Shown in pieces: positions 45,898-57,100 of a stretch of 64,000 bases of DNA (its first letter is position 1; the number at the start of each line of letters is the position of its first letter). Where the stretch lies: positions 15,935,516 to 15,999,515 of the forward strand of contig CM054114.1 of the NCBI GenBank assembly GCA_028673005.1, written 5' to 3'. Below the pieces are notes generated by a model, which searched no databases, was not told the DNA's origin, and saw nothing but the letters and a program-made list of their open reading frames with translations. The DNA comes from Tanypteryx hageni. Taxonomy: Eukaryota > Arthropoda > Insecta > Odonata > Petaluridae. The position numbers and the translations under genes are program-made.

Positions 45898-47355
45898 ATG
45901 TGTTGTTACTTTGTCTTCAAAAAAGGGATGAGGGAAAAAATTTTGCAATATATTTGCAGTATATATCAAAATGTTAAACTAATGTTGGAAGGTTCTAGGT
46001 TAAAAGAGTTGACATGTGATGAAGACTTTCCACTTAACAGTTACAAAGACTGTCTTTCTCAAATAATTTGTAATCCTCCACAGCCAATGTGTTACCTGTC
46101 ATCGTATGAGAGCTGCCCTGGTACATCTCATTTGACAGAACGCTTAGCTAATCTCTTTTATGTAAATGGAATTGATGAAATGACATGCAAAATATGGTCA
46201 TCTACAGATAGAACTACACTCCAAACAGTTATCACTTCTGTACAAGAATTTTTTGAAATCTTCGAGAAAAAATTACAAAATCTCTTGCCGTATTCTTTCA
46301 TAGCAGCCCAGCAGTCTCACTTTTTAACAGAATTGAAAGAGAAGCTTTTTGACAATGAATACATTATCATATGTGATTTTGCAGAGAATTATGCATTTGT
46401 TCTTCAGGATGAGGTGCAGGGGTTCCATTGGAACAATGCACAAGCCACAATTCATCCCTTTGTAGCATATTACAGAAATCCTGAAACCTTTTCAATAGAT
46501 CACATTTCTTTTGTTATAATATCAGAATGCCTTCGGCATGATACTTTCAGTGTGCATCTTTTCCAAAGCCATTTAATAAAGTTTCTGACGTCCAATTTTA
46601 ATAGAACACCTAAGCATATTTATTACATTTCTGATGGCTCTGCAGCGCAATGTAAAAACCGGAAGAATTTTGTTAACCTATGTTTCCATCATACAGATTT
46701 CAATGTCTCAGCCGAGTGGCATTTCTTCGCCACATCACACGGCAAAGGACCATGTGATGGTATAGCAGGTACTGTCAAGAGACTTGCTGCCCGTGCTAGT
46801 TTGCAGTGTTCATACAACTTGCAGATCATGACACCAAGACAATTATTTGAATGGTGTTCAAAAAACATTACATTGTGTCACTTTCATTATCACACTAATA
46901 TGGAATATGATGAAGAGGATTCCCTCCTTCAAAAGCGTTTTGAAAACATTCGCACAATTGCAGGTACACAAAAGCTACACTGTGTTATGCCAGATAGCCA
47001 TAGTACCTTTAAAGTGAAAGTCTTTTCAAATTCTCATGAAGTAAAAGAGGAATCACTGACGAAAAAGCAACATGAACCAGAGCTCACTGATACAACAGGG
47101 TTTGTTGCATGCATGTATGATGGTCACTGGTGGCTAGGATGTGTTTTGAATGTGAATGAAGATACAGATAAGGTTAAAATAAGATTTCTACATCCTTATG
47201 GATGGCTATTTAAGTTCTGTCAACCAATAAAATTCCCAAAAATATTCAACAGTTATTTTAACTGTTATTTTTGCCGTTTTTTAACAGTTGTCTTAAAAAT
47301 CATGTCTGATTTTATGAGCATTTTCACGAGTTTCCAGTTCTTTTTCAATGTGTAA
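45898..47355 (+). CDS. Long open frame of a DDE/DDD-like transposase family
   Basis: 485 codons without a stop, unusual among the debris here. Homology-like sequence starts at about residue 20 (IYQNVKLML); the first 15 residues come from the palindrome arm, so the start is not original. The core has CDFAENYAFVLQDEVQGFHW (Asp160), YISDGSAAQCKNRKNF (Asp246), and SHGKGPCDGIAGTVKRLAA (Asp287), followed by IMTPRQLFEW. I know this arrangement from a large group of uncharacterised proteins repeated in insect, cnidarian and cephalopod genomes. The three spaced acidic residues and copy number suggest a transposase; the DDD pattern would fit the Sola superfamily, but I am not sure. After about residue 440 (RFLHPYG) the family sequence ends and the rest is read-through. 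N-terminal and C-terminal parts are missing, so it is probably not active although open. Confidence 0.7.
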   Translation: MCCYFVFKKGMREKILQYICSIYQNVKLMLEGSRLKELTCDEDFPLNSYKDCLSQIICNPPQPMCYLSSYESCPGTSHLTERLANLFYVNGIDEMTCKIWSSTDRTTLQTVITSVQEFFEIFEKKLQNLLPYSFIAAQQSHFLTELKEKLFDNEYIIICDFAENYAFVLQDEVQGFHWNNAQATIHPFVAYYRNPETFSIDHISFVIISECLRHDTFSVHLFQSHLIKFLTSNFNRTPKHIYYISDGSAAQCKNRKNFVNLCFHHTDFNVSAEWHFFATSHGKGPCDGIAGTVKRLAARASLQCSYNLQIMTPRQLFEWCSKNITLCHFHYHTNMEYDEEDSLLQKRFENIRTIAGTQKLHCVMPDSHSTFKVKVFSNSHEVKEESLTKKQHEPELTDTTGFVACMYDGHWWLGCVLNVNEDTDKVKIRFLHPYGWLFKFCQPIKFPKIFNSYFNCYFCRFLTVVLKIMSDFMSIFTSFQFFFNV

Positions 47356-47560
47356 TAAGTTTTTCAGAGCATCATGAATTTTTTGTCTTTTTAATCCAAA
47401 TGTAACAGTTCTTGCCATTCCATTTACTGCAACTGTTTTTCTTTTGTGAACAGACCAGTTTTCATCACCTGGGTCTAAACAACTCTCCTTCATTCCATCT
47501 TATTTAATCTAGCCATGGATGCACTCCTTTTTGCTCTTGCACCCACGTTTGGAGGGGAGG
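45943..47560. other. Spacer of palindrome P2
   Basis: 1618 bases without a partner, almost the same size as the P1 spacer. It holds the long transposase-like open frame on the plus strand and, at its right end, a smaller coding-like piece on the minus strand. Confidence 0.9.
47290..47512 (-). pseudogene. Coding-like fragment opposing the spacer transposase
   Basis: The minus strand is open for 67 codons (MKESCLDPGDENWSVHKRK at the start, ALKNLLHIEKELETRE later), with a charged, helix-like composition. It may be the N-terminal part of the same transposable element in inverted position, which would mean that the spacer itself is a rearranged junction. I cannot confirm kinship. Confidence 0.35.
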
Positions 47561-47754
47561 AATTTTTTCCCTCATCCCTTTTTTGAAGACAACAGAAACA
47601 ACACATGAAATATTACTAGTTTTTGTAATAATGAATCTTGTCGTTTATTGTTATTTTTTATTAAGTACAATTTGTATCATCACAATGTTCAATTTTAATA
47701 ATGCAAATAAAAGAATACAACGAACTTAGTTTTTTCACTTTCTCAATTTTATTA

Positions 47755-47975
47755 TTATTATTATTTTAGGTATGTTGGACTTGGGGGATTTTTTATATAG
47801 GCACGGCTGCAAAATCCTCCCGTCCGCTCTCTGCTCTGTCACTTCCATTATAAAACTTCTCTGCTTCTATCACTCCCATAATCCTGGATACTGGAAGCTC
47901 CAATTCTTCACCAACCACTATAAGCACATACTTTCTTCATTTCACCGGACTGCTTCCTCAGTAGTTGCACTGAAA
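47755..47975 (-). repeat. CTGAGGA ... GTGAAATG block (right arm)
   Basis: Mirror of 45520-45740; the arm-specific (ATT)n run is at 47750-47767. Confidence 0.4.
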
Positions 47976-49166
47976 ACATTAATGCAGAATATATAAAATG
48001 AACATCTAGTTTGTTTAGCCAAAAACTTTTTAAATGTATCATTAGTTAAATAATACATTGCATTCACTGTATTTACCTAAATAACTTTTTCCCTCTTAAG
48101 TCTTTATAAATTCTTGCAATTTGCATAAATCAAAAAGATGACAACTTTTTTAAAATTGTAAGTATTAAGCTGAAATATTTTGTATCATGCAGAATAATCT
48201 CCTTGGTTGGATTTCAAAACTTTTTCAACAATAACCTGAGCAATCAAGTTGAAAAAGGGGGTTAAATATACAGCATCACAAATATTTAGTTGTACTTAAA
48301 CAAATTTCAGACTAAGTGATGATTAAATATTAAAAATGGATGTTTTCAAAACAAACGAGTGACTTCAAGAAAAAATATAATGGTTTCTTAGAAATACATT
48401 ACTAGTACTTGTTCTTAAAATAAAACAAATTCTTATATCCAGGTAAAAACAGTAAATGCACAAAATTTAACGATTTGAAATTAATTGACTGAATAAGTAG
48501 TAATTACATTTCCTGAATCAAAACTGCTGGCATTACAAGCTCTCCATTCACACAGTACATTGCCCCTCCGATGATTAAACCCTTTCATGGACATTATTAA
48601 TTTTAGGTATAATCAGCAAAACAAATTATTCTTATTTAAATCTTTATCAAGAATTATGAATCTCCCTGAATTTTAATATAAAAAATGTTTAGCATTTACA
48701 AAATACTTTTTTAAATAGCTATTTGGAGGATTTACAAATTGAAACGCATCCCTCGCGGATATCGGGGGATTAGTGTATATTGCATTTTTACGTATTGAAA
48801 ATATTGCTGGTTAAATATGTAAATACTTTGGCTAATTGCCAAATATATGACAAATTTATATGCTACTTATTGTATCATGTGATTAAAATTTAAAAATTTT
48901 CTGTAATTTTTGTTAGGTAGAAATCCTATTTCTAAACATCTACCAGTACAAGCAAAAATCTATATTGGAAAAATGTTCTCAAATGCTTTAAATTCCAAAA
49001 AACTACTTTTACATGAATAAATAAATAGATTGGAGACATTGGAATGCCATTTGACAAATTGCAAGTTTTGAATGAGAATATCACATACAACAATCAAACT
49101 GATAAACACAACACAAAGTGGGAAGCTCATTTATTCTATTTTGTAACAAAAATCGATTACTCTCAC

Positions 49167-49246
49167 CGATATTCTTCCTTGGTATCAGCTCTGTGGTCGA
49201 CTAGATGTTTGTAATGTTCTCGTAAGAATCTCTTGGAGCAACTCTT
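49167..49246 (-). other. Exon-like stretch (right arm), frame broken
   Basis: Mirror of 44245-44323 with both splice-like borders kept but one inserted base (ACGAGAAC for ACGAAAC). Confidence 0.3.
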
Positions 49247-49763
49247 CTGAAAAAATCAGATAAGAAATTGTGAGTCACAGGAAATTGTCAAGACACAATG
49301 ATATGAGTATGAATTAAATTTCTATACAACAGTTTCATTTGAAAAAGTTAACTTAATTCTCTGTAAATATAAAAAACAATGTTTCTGAGTTGCTAAGTTT
49401 AACAATAGTTTTCTGTCCAAAAAGCAGTACATAGATCTAGAAATTTTTGTAATACTTGTAAAATGTTGCAACTAGCATTATCGTTGTAACTCTTTTAAGT
49501 TTTTGCTACGATAACTGGAGTCACTTTGCTATCTGTAACACTTGTTTGTTAATAATTATAGTTAATGTGAACAGATGTCCTCACACATTTTTGTAATTTT
49601 GACTACGATTGATTATTCAACCAACAAAACAAAAACACACTGCCGTCAGCATGGTCAGATTATCACAGAAGCCATACTTGGAAGGAGCAACAACAATACA
49701 AGAATTTAAAGATTTTGTATGACAATGTTTAAAAAAATACGTAAACTGGTAAGATGTTATCAT

Positions 49764-50691
49764 GAGTCGAGTGAATAAAAAATAAGCAAATGCTTATGCT
49801 TAAGATTTCTCTCACTTTTTAAGCAAATGCTTAATTTGGAGTGAATAAGAAGAATAGCATTTGCTTTTGCTAGAAAGAATAAGCATTAGCTTATTTTTAG
49901 GAATTTTCTTAAGCATTTGCTTAAAATTGTGTGAATAAAACCGAGCTTTTGCTTAATGCTTTAAGCATATGCTTAAACTTTTTTAAGTGAAGTAAAGGGC
50001 TTGCTACAATATTTCTAAGTACTCTATTTTCATGATAATTAATCCTAAATACAAATACGGTAATTTATGGTGACACGAAAGGTTAAAGAATACGAGAAAA
50101 GTTTCAACAACCAACCGTTATAAAAATTTATATAATTTCTCTGAAAAAAATGTTAAGTACCAATATTTCAAATCTGTTACTCGGAGAATATCAAGATAGA
50201 GGTGACGGGGTACCATCTTCCAAACAGAAGATATAAATATTTTTAAGGTACTTAAGTGATCCCGGATTTCAAATAGGAGTCGGGGAAGATCACCACGTAC
50301 AATGTACAACTGTATGTAAGACAGAAAAATTTGTGGCATCCAAAATCACTATAAAGGCAAATGACAGGATAAAATTACTATAACTAATTGAATAAAAATA
50401 CACCCATGATTTGTGATAATATCAAATTCAGTTATAAAAGAAATAGTTTTAAAAAATTATTAATTAACTTTTTAAAAAATATTACCCAATATATTTATGT
50501 TTTTAGTTTGAAATTCAACTACGTAAAACTTTAAATGCAAACAAAAACAAGTTGCAAAGAGCTTTCTTCCGTAAAATTTAAGCATTTGCTTAAAACTGAG
50601 TAGCAAACGCTTATAAGCAAAAGCAAACTTTTATTCACTCAATATGAAGCAAATGCTTTTAGCATTAGTTTAATTTTTATTCACTCGACCC
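49764..50691. mobile_element. TIR element with AAGCAAATGCTTA palindromes (right arm)
   Basis: Mirror of 42801-43726. The palindrome arrays carry a few point differences, for example AGCATTAGTTTAA at 50661 where the left arm has a fuller AAGCTAATG. Confidence 0.8.
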
Positions 50692-51611
50692 CATGAACAT
50701 CAGAATTCATAGTAGAAATATTAAGTAATAAAGTCTTTGCTATTTTGATTAGGAGCTTATACCATATCCAAATCTGTTGTCCACGACCTAATTTTGTTTT
50801 GCACTACCAGGAACAAATGCAGCAGTGAATGATTTTTTCAACCATCAATGATATATGGACCAGAGAAAAAACATTGGAATGTTTTACTGCAGAGGGTGTG
50901 ATTAAAATAAATTTCGATATAAATGCTGTGATTCTTATAAATCTATAGAAAAATAATGATTTGTTAAAACAAGTTCCTAGTAATTATAAATATGGAACAG
51001 CTTTGCAATCCCGGGTCCAGCCGTATTGTTGCTATTTTTGATCTTCTTTTGCCGTTTTTCGCGAGGTTAATAATGAAATATGTCAATTTTCTTTGTGTAT
51101 TACATGGTTAAATAAATTGTTCCTTGAAATCTTTTTTAACCAAAACACCTTAACCAACCTACCCAACCCGGTGGAGCCGAGTACGATGTTGCTACGTATT
51201 GAAGATTGGGTGCGTCGCGTCTGCTTGCTGGTAAAACAAAAGATGGGAAATCGCAACGGCAACGGTGTACCCGTTATTCCAAATCTAAGCCATAAATATA
51301 ACTAAATAATAAAGGAATTTATTTATAAAAGTATCTTTTTTCTTATTTAAAAAATAAGTCCTAGAGATTTTGAAAATCTGGCTATCAACAAAATATATCA
51401 TTACTTATAACGAATTTGTCCATAGAAAATTAATGCTATAATTTACGAAATGCTCTAAGGCTAAAATTTCAGCTCTAGGTAAAGGGAATAAATTTGCACG
51501 ATTTAGAAATCAGTGCAATTCGACTATTAGGTAAAGGAATTCCATTCTCAACTTGTTCAAGTAAACTACACGTGATACATCGACACAGGTATTAACGGAC
51601 CTAAATAATAG

Positions 51612-51781
51612 TATCATTAATGACGTAGGGCTCTACTTTGTGGAATTTACTCGAGATGAAAAGAAAAAACTTGGTCACTTCCACAAATTTATTGAACACG
51701 ACCGGTTTCACTACGATCGTAGCATCATCGGCCGTGTTCAATAAATTTGTGGAAGCGGCAAAGTTTTTTTCTTTTCATCTC
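51612..51781. mobile_element. Short hairpin insertion with a hammerhead-like core (right arm)
   Basis: Mirror of 41711-41879 with the same flanking CTAAATAATAGT words and an unchanged core; one A is missing from an A run. Confidence 0.6.
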
Positions 51782-52020
51782 TAAATAATAGTGTTTCCTT
51801 AATATTAGAAAACCTTAGCTTATGATGCCATTAACATTATTGTCGAGAACATCTTTGTCCAATTAAGTCTTCAGGTTTCCATAACGTTAAGAGCTCTGCA
51901 TCGAAAAAATAATACGAACTTGAGAGTAAAAACAAAAATTCTTACGGCAAGGTTTATGCGATAATAGACATCCAATGCACCATACCGTGAACTGACAAAA
52001 TGAGATTTTCGCTTGTCTTG

Positions 52021-52446
52021 TTAATGCGCAGCTTTTGATTGTAAATAACTGAGTTTTCGCCTTTCAATCTCTAAAATTGCTACATTGTACTTTTCGTTCA
52101 CACAACGTCTTTTTCGAGATTTTGGAACAGACACTGGTGTTGGTGAACTTGGAGGAAGTGTATCTTGCTCCGTTTCCTCGAAATGTATTTCTGAAGGGAT
52201 GTTCTCCTCAGTAAATTCTGGGGTTGGTTCCTCCACCACCGCTGTTGCCAAATTGCCGGACGCTGCTCTGGGTTTCACAACATCCCTTAAAAATTGCATG
52301 GTTTTAAAATGTGGCCACTTTGGATCGTAGGAAGAGACTCCCGCATCTCCAGAACGCGGTGGCTGAATTTTTCCCAGTTCAACAGAGAACTGATCTCTCA
52401 AATATTTCCATTTTTTTCTCAATTGAATTTCTGAAAAATAAAGCAA
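52021..52446 (-). CDS. MADF/Myb-like protein of the Harbinger element (right arm)
   Basis: Mirror of 41046-41471. It has SSYDPK instead of SSFDPK and YNVAI instead of YNEAI; otherwise the same length and open. Confidence 0.75.
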   Translation of the reverse strand: MLYFSEIQLRKKWKYLRDQFSVELGKIQPPRSGDAGVSSYDPKWPHFKTMQFLRDVVKPRAASGNLATAVVEEPTPEFTEENIPSEIHFEETEQDTLPPSSPTPVSVPKSRKRRCVNEKYNVAILEIERRKLSYLQSKAAH

Positions 52447-52559
52447 GAATTATTCTAATTAATATTTATGAGGATAATATCAAATTTACTTAGTATCATT
52501 TAATGGTATTTGGTGGTCTTATACACACGTACTTACAACACAATGTGCTGTTTACATTT

Positions 52560-53274
52560 GTTTCAGATATCTAGCAACGGGATTATCATTCAGGGCTCTA
52601 GCATTCAGTTTCCGAATGGGAGCATCAACTGTGGGAAAAATTATTGTCGAAACCATTGTTGCATTATGGGAAGAATTACAACCCATACACATGCCAGTAC
52701 CAAACAAGGACACTTTTAAACCAACGGCAGCGGATTTCGAAAGGATTTGGAATTTCCCACATGCAGTAGACAACATGTGCGTGTTCTTTGTCCGAAAAAT
52801 TCGGGGTCAATGTTTTTTAATTATAAGAAATATTTCTCCATTGTCCTTCAAGGTATAGCAGATGCTAATTATAAATTTATTACGGTGGACGTAGGGTGGT
52901 ACGGTAAACAAAATGACGGCGGTACGTTTCAATCATCAGATTTGTTCAAGTTATTAAATGAAAAGAAGCTGATTTTTCCGGACCCTGACTATCTACCGGG
53001 AACCAATGTGACATCTCCGTACGCATTTCTGGGGGACGAAGCCTATCCTCTTTTGCCTCACCTGATGAAACCGTTCGGAGGTAAGAACTTGACCATGACA
53101 GAGGAGTGTTTTAACAAACGTTTGTCTAGGGCTAGAGAAACAATCGAATGTACCTTTGGAATATTATATTCTAAGTGGCGTATACTGTCAAAGGCCATCG
53201 AAACCGACGTAGTCGTCGCTGATAATATTGTGAAGTGCATCTGTGTTTTACACAATACTGCTACAGCTGACTGA
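52560..53274 (+). pseudogene. PIF/Harbinger transposase (right arm, better preserved)
   Basis: DDE transposase of the Harbinger superfamily (DDE_Tnp_4 fold), which inserts at TWA targets. The first part (YLATGLSFRALAFSFRMG, VGKIIVETIVALWEEL, FERIWNFPHAVD) is in one frame and the rest in another. The junction falls where the family has GAIDGKHV, so the first catalytic Asp has been lost by a short deletion shared with the left arm. The second Asp (FITVDVGWYG..NDGG) and the Glu (RARETIECTFGILYSKWRIL) are intact, and the C-terminal CICVLHN is present before the TGA. The shared loss shows that the element was already dead when the palindrome formed. Confidence 0.82.
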
Positions 53275-53454
53275 TGTGACCATTGAAAATGATAGAGGAG
53301 CAACTAATTGGCCAACAGTGGGAAGGCCAAGCAACGAAGCAAAAAATGTAAGGGATATTTTTGCGACCTACATGACGAAACATCCGCTAAAGTACTCCTA
53401 ATATGAATTCGAAAACTCATTAAGTTCTTTAACAATAAGAATTAGAGTAAAACT

Positions 53455-53845
53455 CCTTTAAGAAAACCCAATGCATTTCACCCAGTTTTGTGGCAATTTC
53501 TTTTATTTGTTTTAGTTCCTTTTCATATCTATGTTTGTTGAGAGGTACATTGTAGAGTCTATGTACAAAGTGGTGAAAAACCGCAGTTTTTTGGCTAGTG
53601 GGGTGAAAGTAGTTTTTGGGAATAAAATTATTGGTGTGTGTGGGTTTTTTTTTTAAATATCAAACTCTATTTGATGCATATTGTTTATAATTAATAAGTC
53701 GAGGAAAGGCAAGGTATTGTTTTGTTGAATTTCGTATGTGAGCTTAATGGTTGGATATATGTCGTTGAGTTGGTCCACAAAGACATCTAGTTTCTGTTTA
53801 TTTAGGTCAAATATTGCAAATATTTCATCTACATATCTGAACAGA
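53455..53845 (-). pseudogene. Penelope-like reverse transcriptase fragment (right arm)
   Basis: Mirror of 39640-40035 with a frameshift in the T-tract near 53650 and RYVDEIFAIF at the catalytic box. It lacks about 17 bases present in the left arm near 40042. Confidence 0.72.
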
Positions 53846-54077
53846 TATCTGGGAAGTAGTTAAATTTTTCTTTACAATTATTTTCCAAAGAGGACATAAA
53901 TAAAATTTCGAGGCATAAGGAGAATACTCCATAGTATTACAATAGCATGGAAACAAGAAAGATGATTACAATGAAAAAGGCATAGCAATTTAGACAGTGA
54001 GGTTACCTTCAATTTTCAATAATCGGATTTTGCTATGTTGAATAAAGGGAAAAAATTTAGACAAGCCAATCCGATCC

Positions 54078-54210
54078 TCACCCATAACTGCTGTAATCAG
54101 ATTCGAGGGAAATGTGAGATGATGTTCCTTTGGACTTGACACCACCCATGCTGCTCCTCCTGTGGTTGGCCAATAATGTATCCACCATGCCTTCTGATGT
54201 GTCACTATCC
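54078..54210 (-). CDS. Candidate exon 2 (right arm copy)
   Basis: Mirror of 39291-39423 with the acceptor and stop kept. Two amino-acid changes are seen: the junction codon becomes Arg (AGG) instead of Ser, and Asp becomes Gly in SEGMVD. Neither breaks the frame. Confidence 0.52.
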
Positions 54211-54885
54211 CTAGAAAGATAGAGAATATACCTCGACTAAATATTTTCACAAACCATTAAACTATGGAAGCATTTTTTTATATTTCTTCATAGAAGTTTA
54301 GCACACCATTTCTAAAATTACATTTATTACAGTTAGCAAATAGAACCAACAGTTCATTACAATCTCAGTACAAAAATACCTCAAGAAATTTTTTTAAATA
54401 ATAGACAAAAATCACATACCAATCATGCTACAATCAAGAGATTTAAATTTCTTTGATGAAGTTAGTTTTCAAGAGCAATATAAGGTGTAATTAACTATGT
54501 GTCACTGAAATATCTTCCAAATTACATTAAAACAAATGCATTGAAGCAATAAACTGAAATTAAAATTCTTTCCAAAGTAAAATAAACATAGTTCCTTATT
54601 TTACACATGCTGATCGTCATCATAAAATATTCCATAGAGAATAATCTCTATATGCTAAATAATGGAAATATTATTCGAAACTTCTTAGGTAGCCAAATTT
54701 ATATTAACTTAAATACTTATTGGACCCTTAAATATCTCTCAACGTACTGCCAGCTCTTGCACACAATATAATATCACATAGCATGATGCTACATGTTAAT
54801 ATGAACAAGATAAAAAGGTTTCTTGTAATTTAATCCAAGCACAAAACATCAAACAAATAAACTGACAACAAATTGCATCACTCAC

Positions 54886-55226
54886 CTCTTCGACTCATCC
54901 TCCTCCCCTCCACTGCTCCCGCTCCCCAACTCTCCCCTCATGGCAGCCTGAAGGTCTCCCAGCCTCGCAAGTGCCGGATGTAAGTCAGCTGGCATTGTGG
55001 TCACTTCAGCCTCAGCCATCATGGCTCTCTGCTCTGCTTCTACCTTCCTCGCTCCAGCTTCTGCCTCCCGGGCAGCTGCAGTGGCAGCCTCTTCCCTTGC
55101 CTCCCTGGCTGTCCACTGCACGCAATGCAGTGATTCTTGTGCAGCCAGCTCACGCACCCTTGCTGCATTTGCCTTGGATGTTGCCTCCTTTAGACGTGTT
55201 AGAACAGCATTTACCACATGAAAGTC
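54886..55226 (-). CDS. Candidate exon 1 (right arm copy)
   Basis: Mirror of 38275-38615 with the same translation and donor. The gene is therefore present in two opposed copies whose 3' ends point towards the P2 spacer. Confidence 0.52.
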
Positions 55227-55677
55227 CTCAGGATTACATATTAAGGAGTTATAGTTTCGGAGATAAAAATTCGAGAGTGCCCAATCTTTTGATACCGTTT
55301 CATACCTATTTTCATAAAGAACGCTTTTGAAATCTCTGTGTATTCCATTTATGGAGTATAATTTTCCATCTTGTTTTTCATTACGAGTCCAAACTCCATT
55401 AGTTTATGTATGCATGCTTTTACTCGTCATCATAGGTACAAACAACATAATAACTAAATCTAATAAAAACCATTATAGAAAGCTCGTAAGAGTACAAGCT
55501 TAGTTAATGGTGGAAAGTAATTGGTGTTTGCAGGTAAGTTTACTACTGGCCTTGCTAAATCCTAGTATTGTGCCCAAGGTCTATTGAAATTTACGGGTCA
55601 GATCCGAGCATTCAAGAACAAGCCTTTAAAAATGCTTGTCTGAGGTATCTTCAATAGCCACAACTAGGTTTGAAAAA

Positions 55678-55716
55678 TCAGATGCGCATTTTGGCTACAA
55701 AGCAGCCTTCATCAGT
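55678..55716 (-). other. Hammerhead-like motif (right arm)
   Basis: Mirror of 37785-37823 without change in the core. Confidence 0.3.
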
Positions 55717-56297
55717 GGTAATTCACCAAAAATAGATGATATCTATTATATGGAATCAGACTTTTATATATAGAAATCAGAATGATTGTATTATTTTTAT
55801 TTCAGTGGCTAATGCATATATATTTTATCTGCCAATTATATTGTAACAATTCCTTTTCCCGAAAGAATCTATTTTAAACAAGATAAGAGAATAAAAATAA
55901 CGAAAAGAGAAAAAGATTGGGCATTTTTCGTATCTTGAAATCGATACGTTTTCCTTAGTCCCTTTATTTTCTAGGCCTTTTCCACCTCGTTCACCCTCGG
56001 CACCTTATCTAATGAAATGTAATCACAAGGAAACAAGTTGAAGCCATATTTTTCCTCTGTTATCACACTTTTTGTGCCCCATTTCAATCACAGAAAATCT
56101 GAAACGTTGATAATAGATCATTCATATAACATTTTATGATTTCGAGGTTGGGAATTGGATTATCAAAATATTTTTATCACCTTTTCCAATTATTATTTTC
56201 TATTTTTCAGGTAATAGGTCCCAACAGTTTTTCAGGTCCTTTAAGATCATTCAGAAAGAATTGTTATCTCCAAATATGTATCTGTTTGCCATATCTA

Positions 56298-56615
56298 TTA
56301 CTTGTACTCTAATGAAGTGATAATTAGATCAGTTTCAATATTACAAAGTGAGCTAGAAAAAATCCAATTATTATCATATTCGTAGCACCATTTGAGGTTA
56401 TTATTTACGTTCGCTTCGGTCAAATAAAAACTTATTTCGAAATTTAATTTCAATCTAGGAATGATGTACAAAAGTTCAATTTTCTTTGTAGTTAACGTGG
56501 GAATTGACACGTATTCTATCAATGATACCGATAAAGAAAATCGTGGTTGTGTTCGTTGCCTCATGCAATCTAAAGAAACCAGTTTGGATTGTTTCTTCCT
56601 GAGCCTATTTTCCAA
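56298..56615 (-). other. Unrecognised open frame of 105 codons (right arm)
   Basis: Mirror of 36886-37203, unchanged. Confidence 0.2.
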
Positions 56616-57100
56616 AATTAGTGATTTTCTTTGACTCCATTAATTGCTTATGCCAATGAAACTCCCAACTCTGATTGCGTTAAACCACTGTTTCACAAAC
56701 AATGTTTCTTTTATCCTTAAAATATATAACCTCATTTACTTAGATTCTGAACATAAAAATGCATCAACACAAACACAATTACAGACCCAGTAGCTGAAGA
56801 TCTATTGGATAAGAGAATGCTACTTGTATCTCCGGTCATTCAGCCAATGAAGCTAGGTATATCAAACTAATAACTTTCTTATGTAATCATGTTTGGAAAG
56901 TATAAAACTGATTGATTCGTAAAAGTTGTCTGGTTTAATTAGCTATTTAATCCATTATATCATTTTGTACTGCAGGATATAAACTCATGGCAATGTGATA
57001 ACTAACCTCAAAAGGCTCCATCATAATTCTCCGAACCAATGACCTGGTAGGGCATCTTCATCATCCCCCCCTCCATATTGCCTCACACTCCCCAATCCCT

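Larger units (their letters stand above)
29492..45942. repeat. Left arm of palindrome P2
   Basis: Reverse complement of 47561-64000; paired positions add to 93490-93505. The match begins where the window ends on the other side (29492 pairs with 64000), so the arm may start further left. Known differences: 18 extra bases near 34895; loss of 18 and 6 bases in the Harbinger transposase; extra bases near 40042 and at 45733-45765; different TA satellite lengths; scattered substitutions. Confidence 0.97.
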
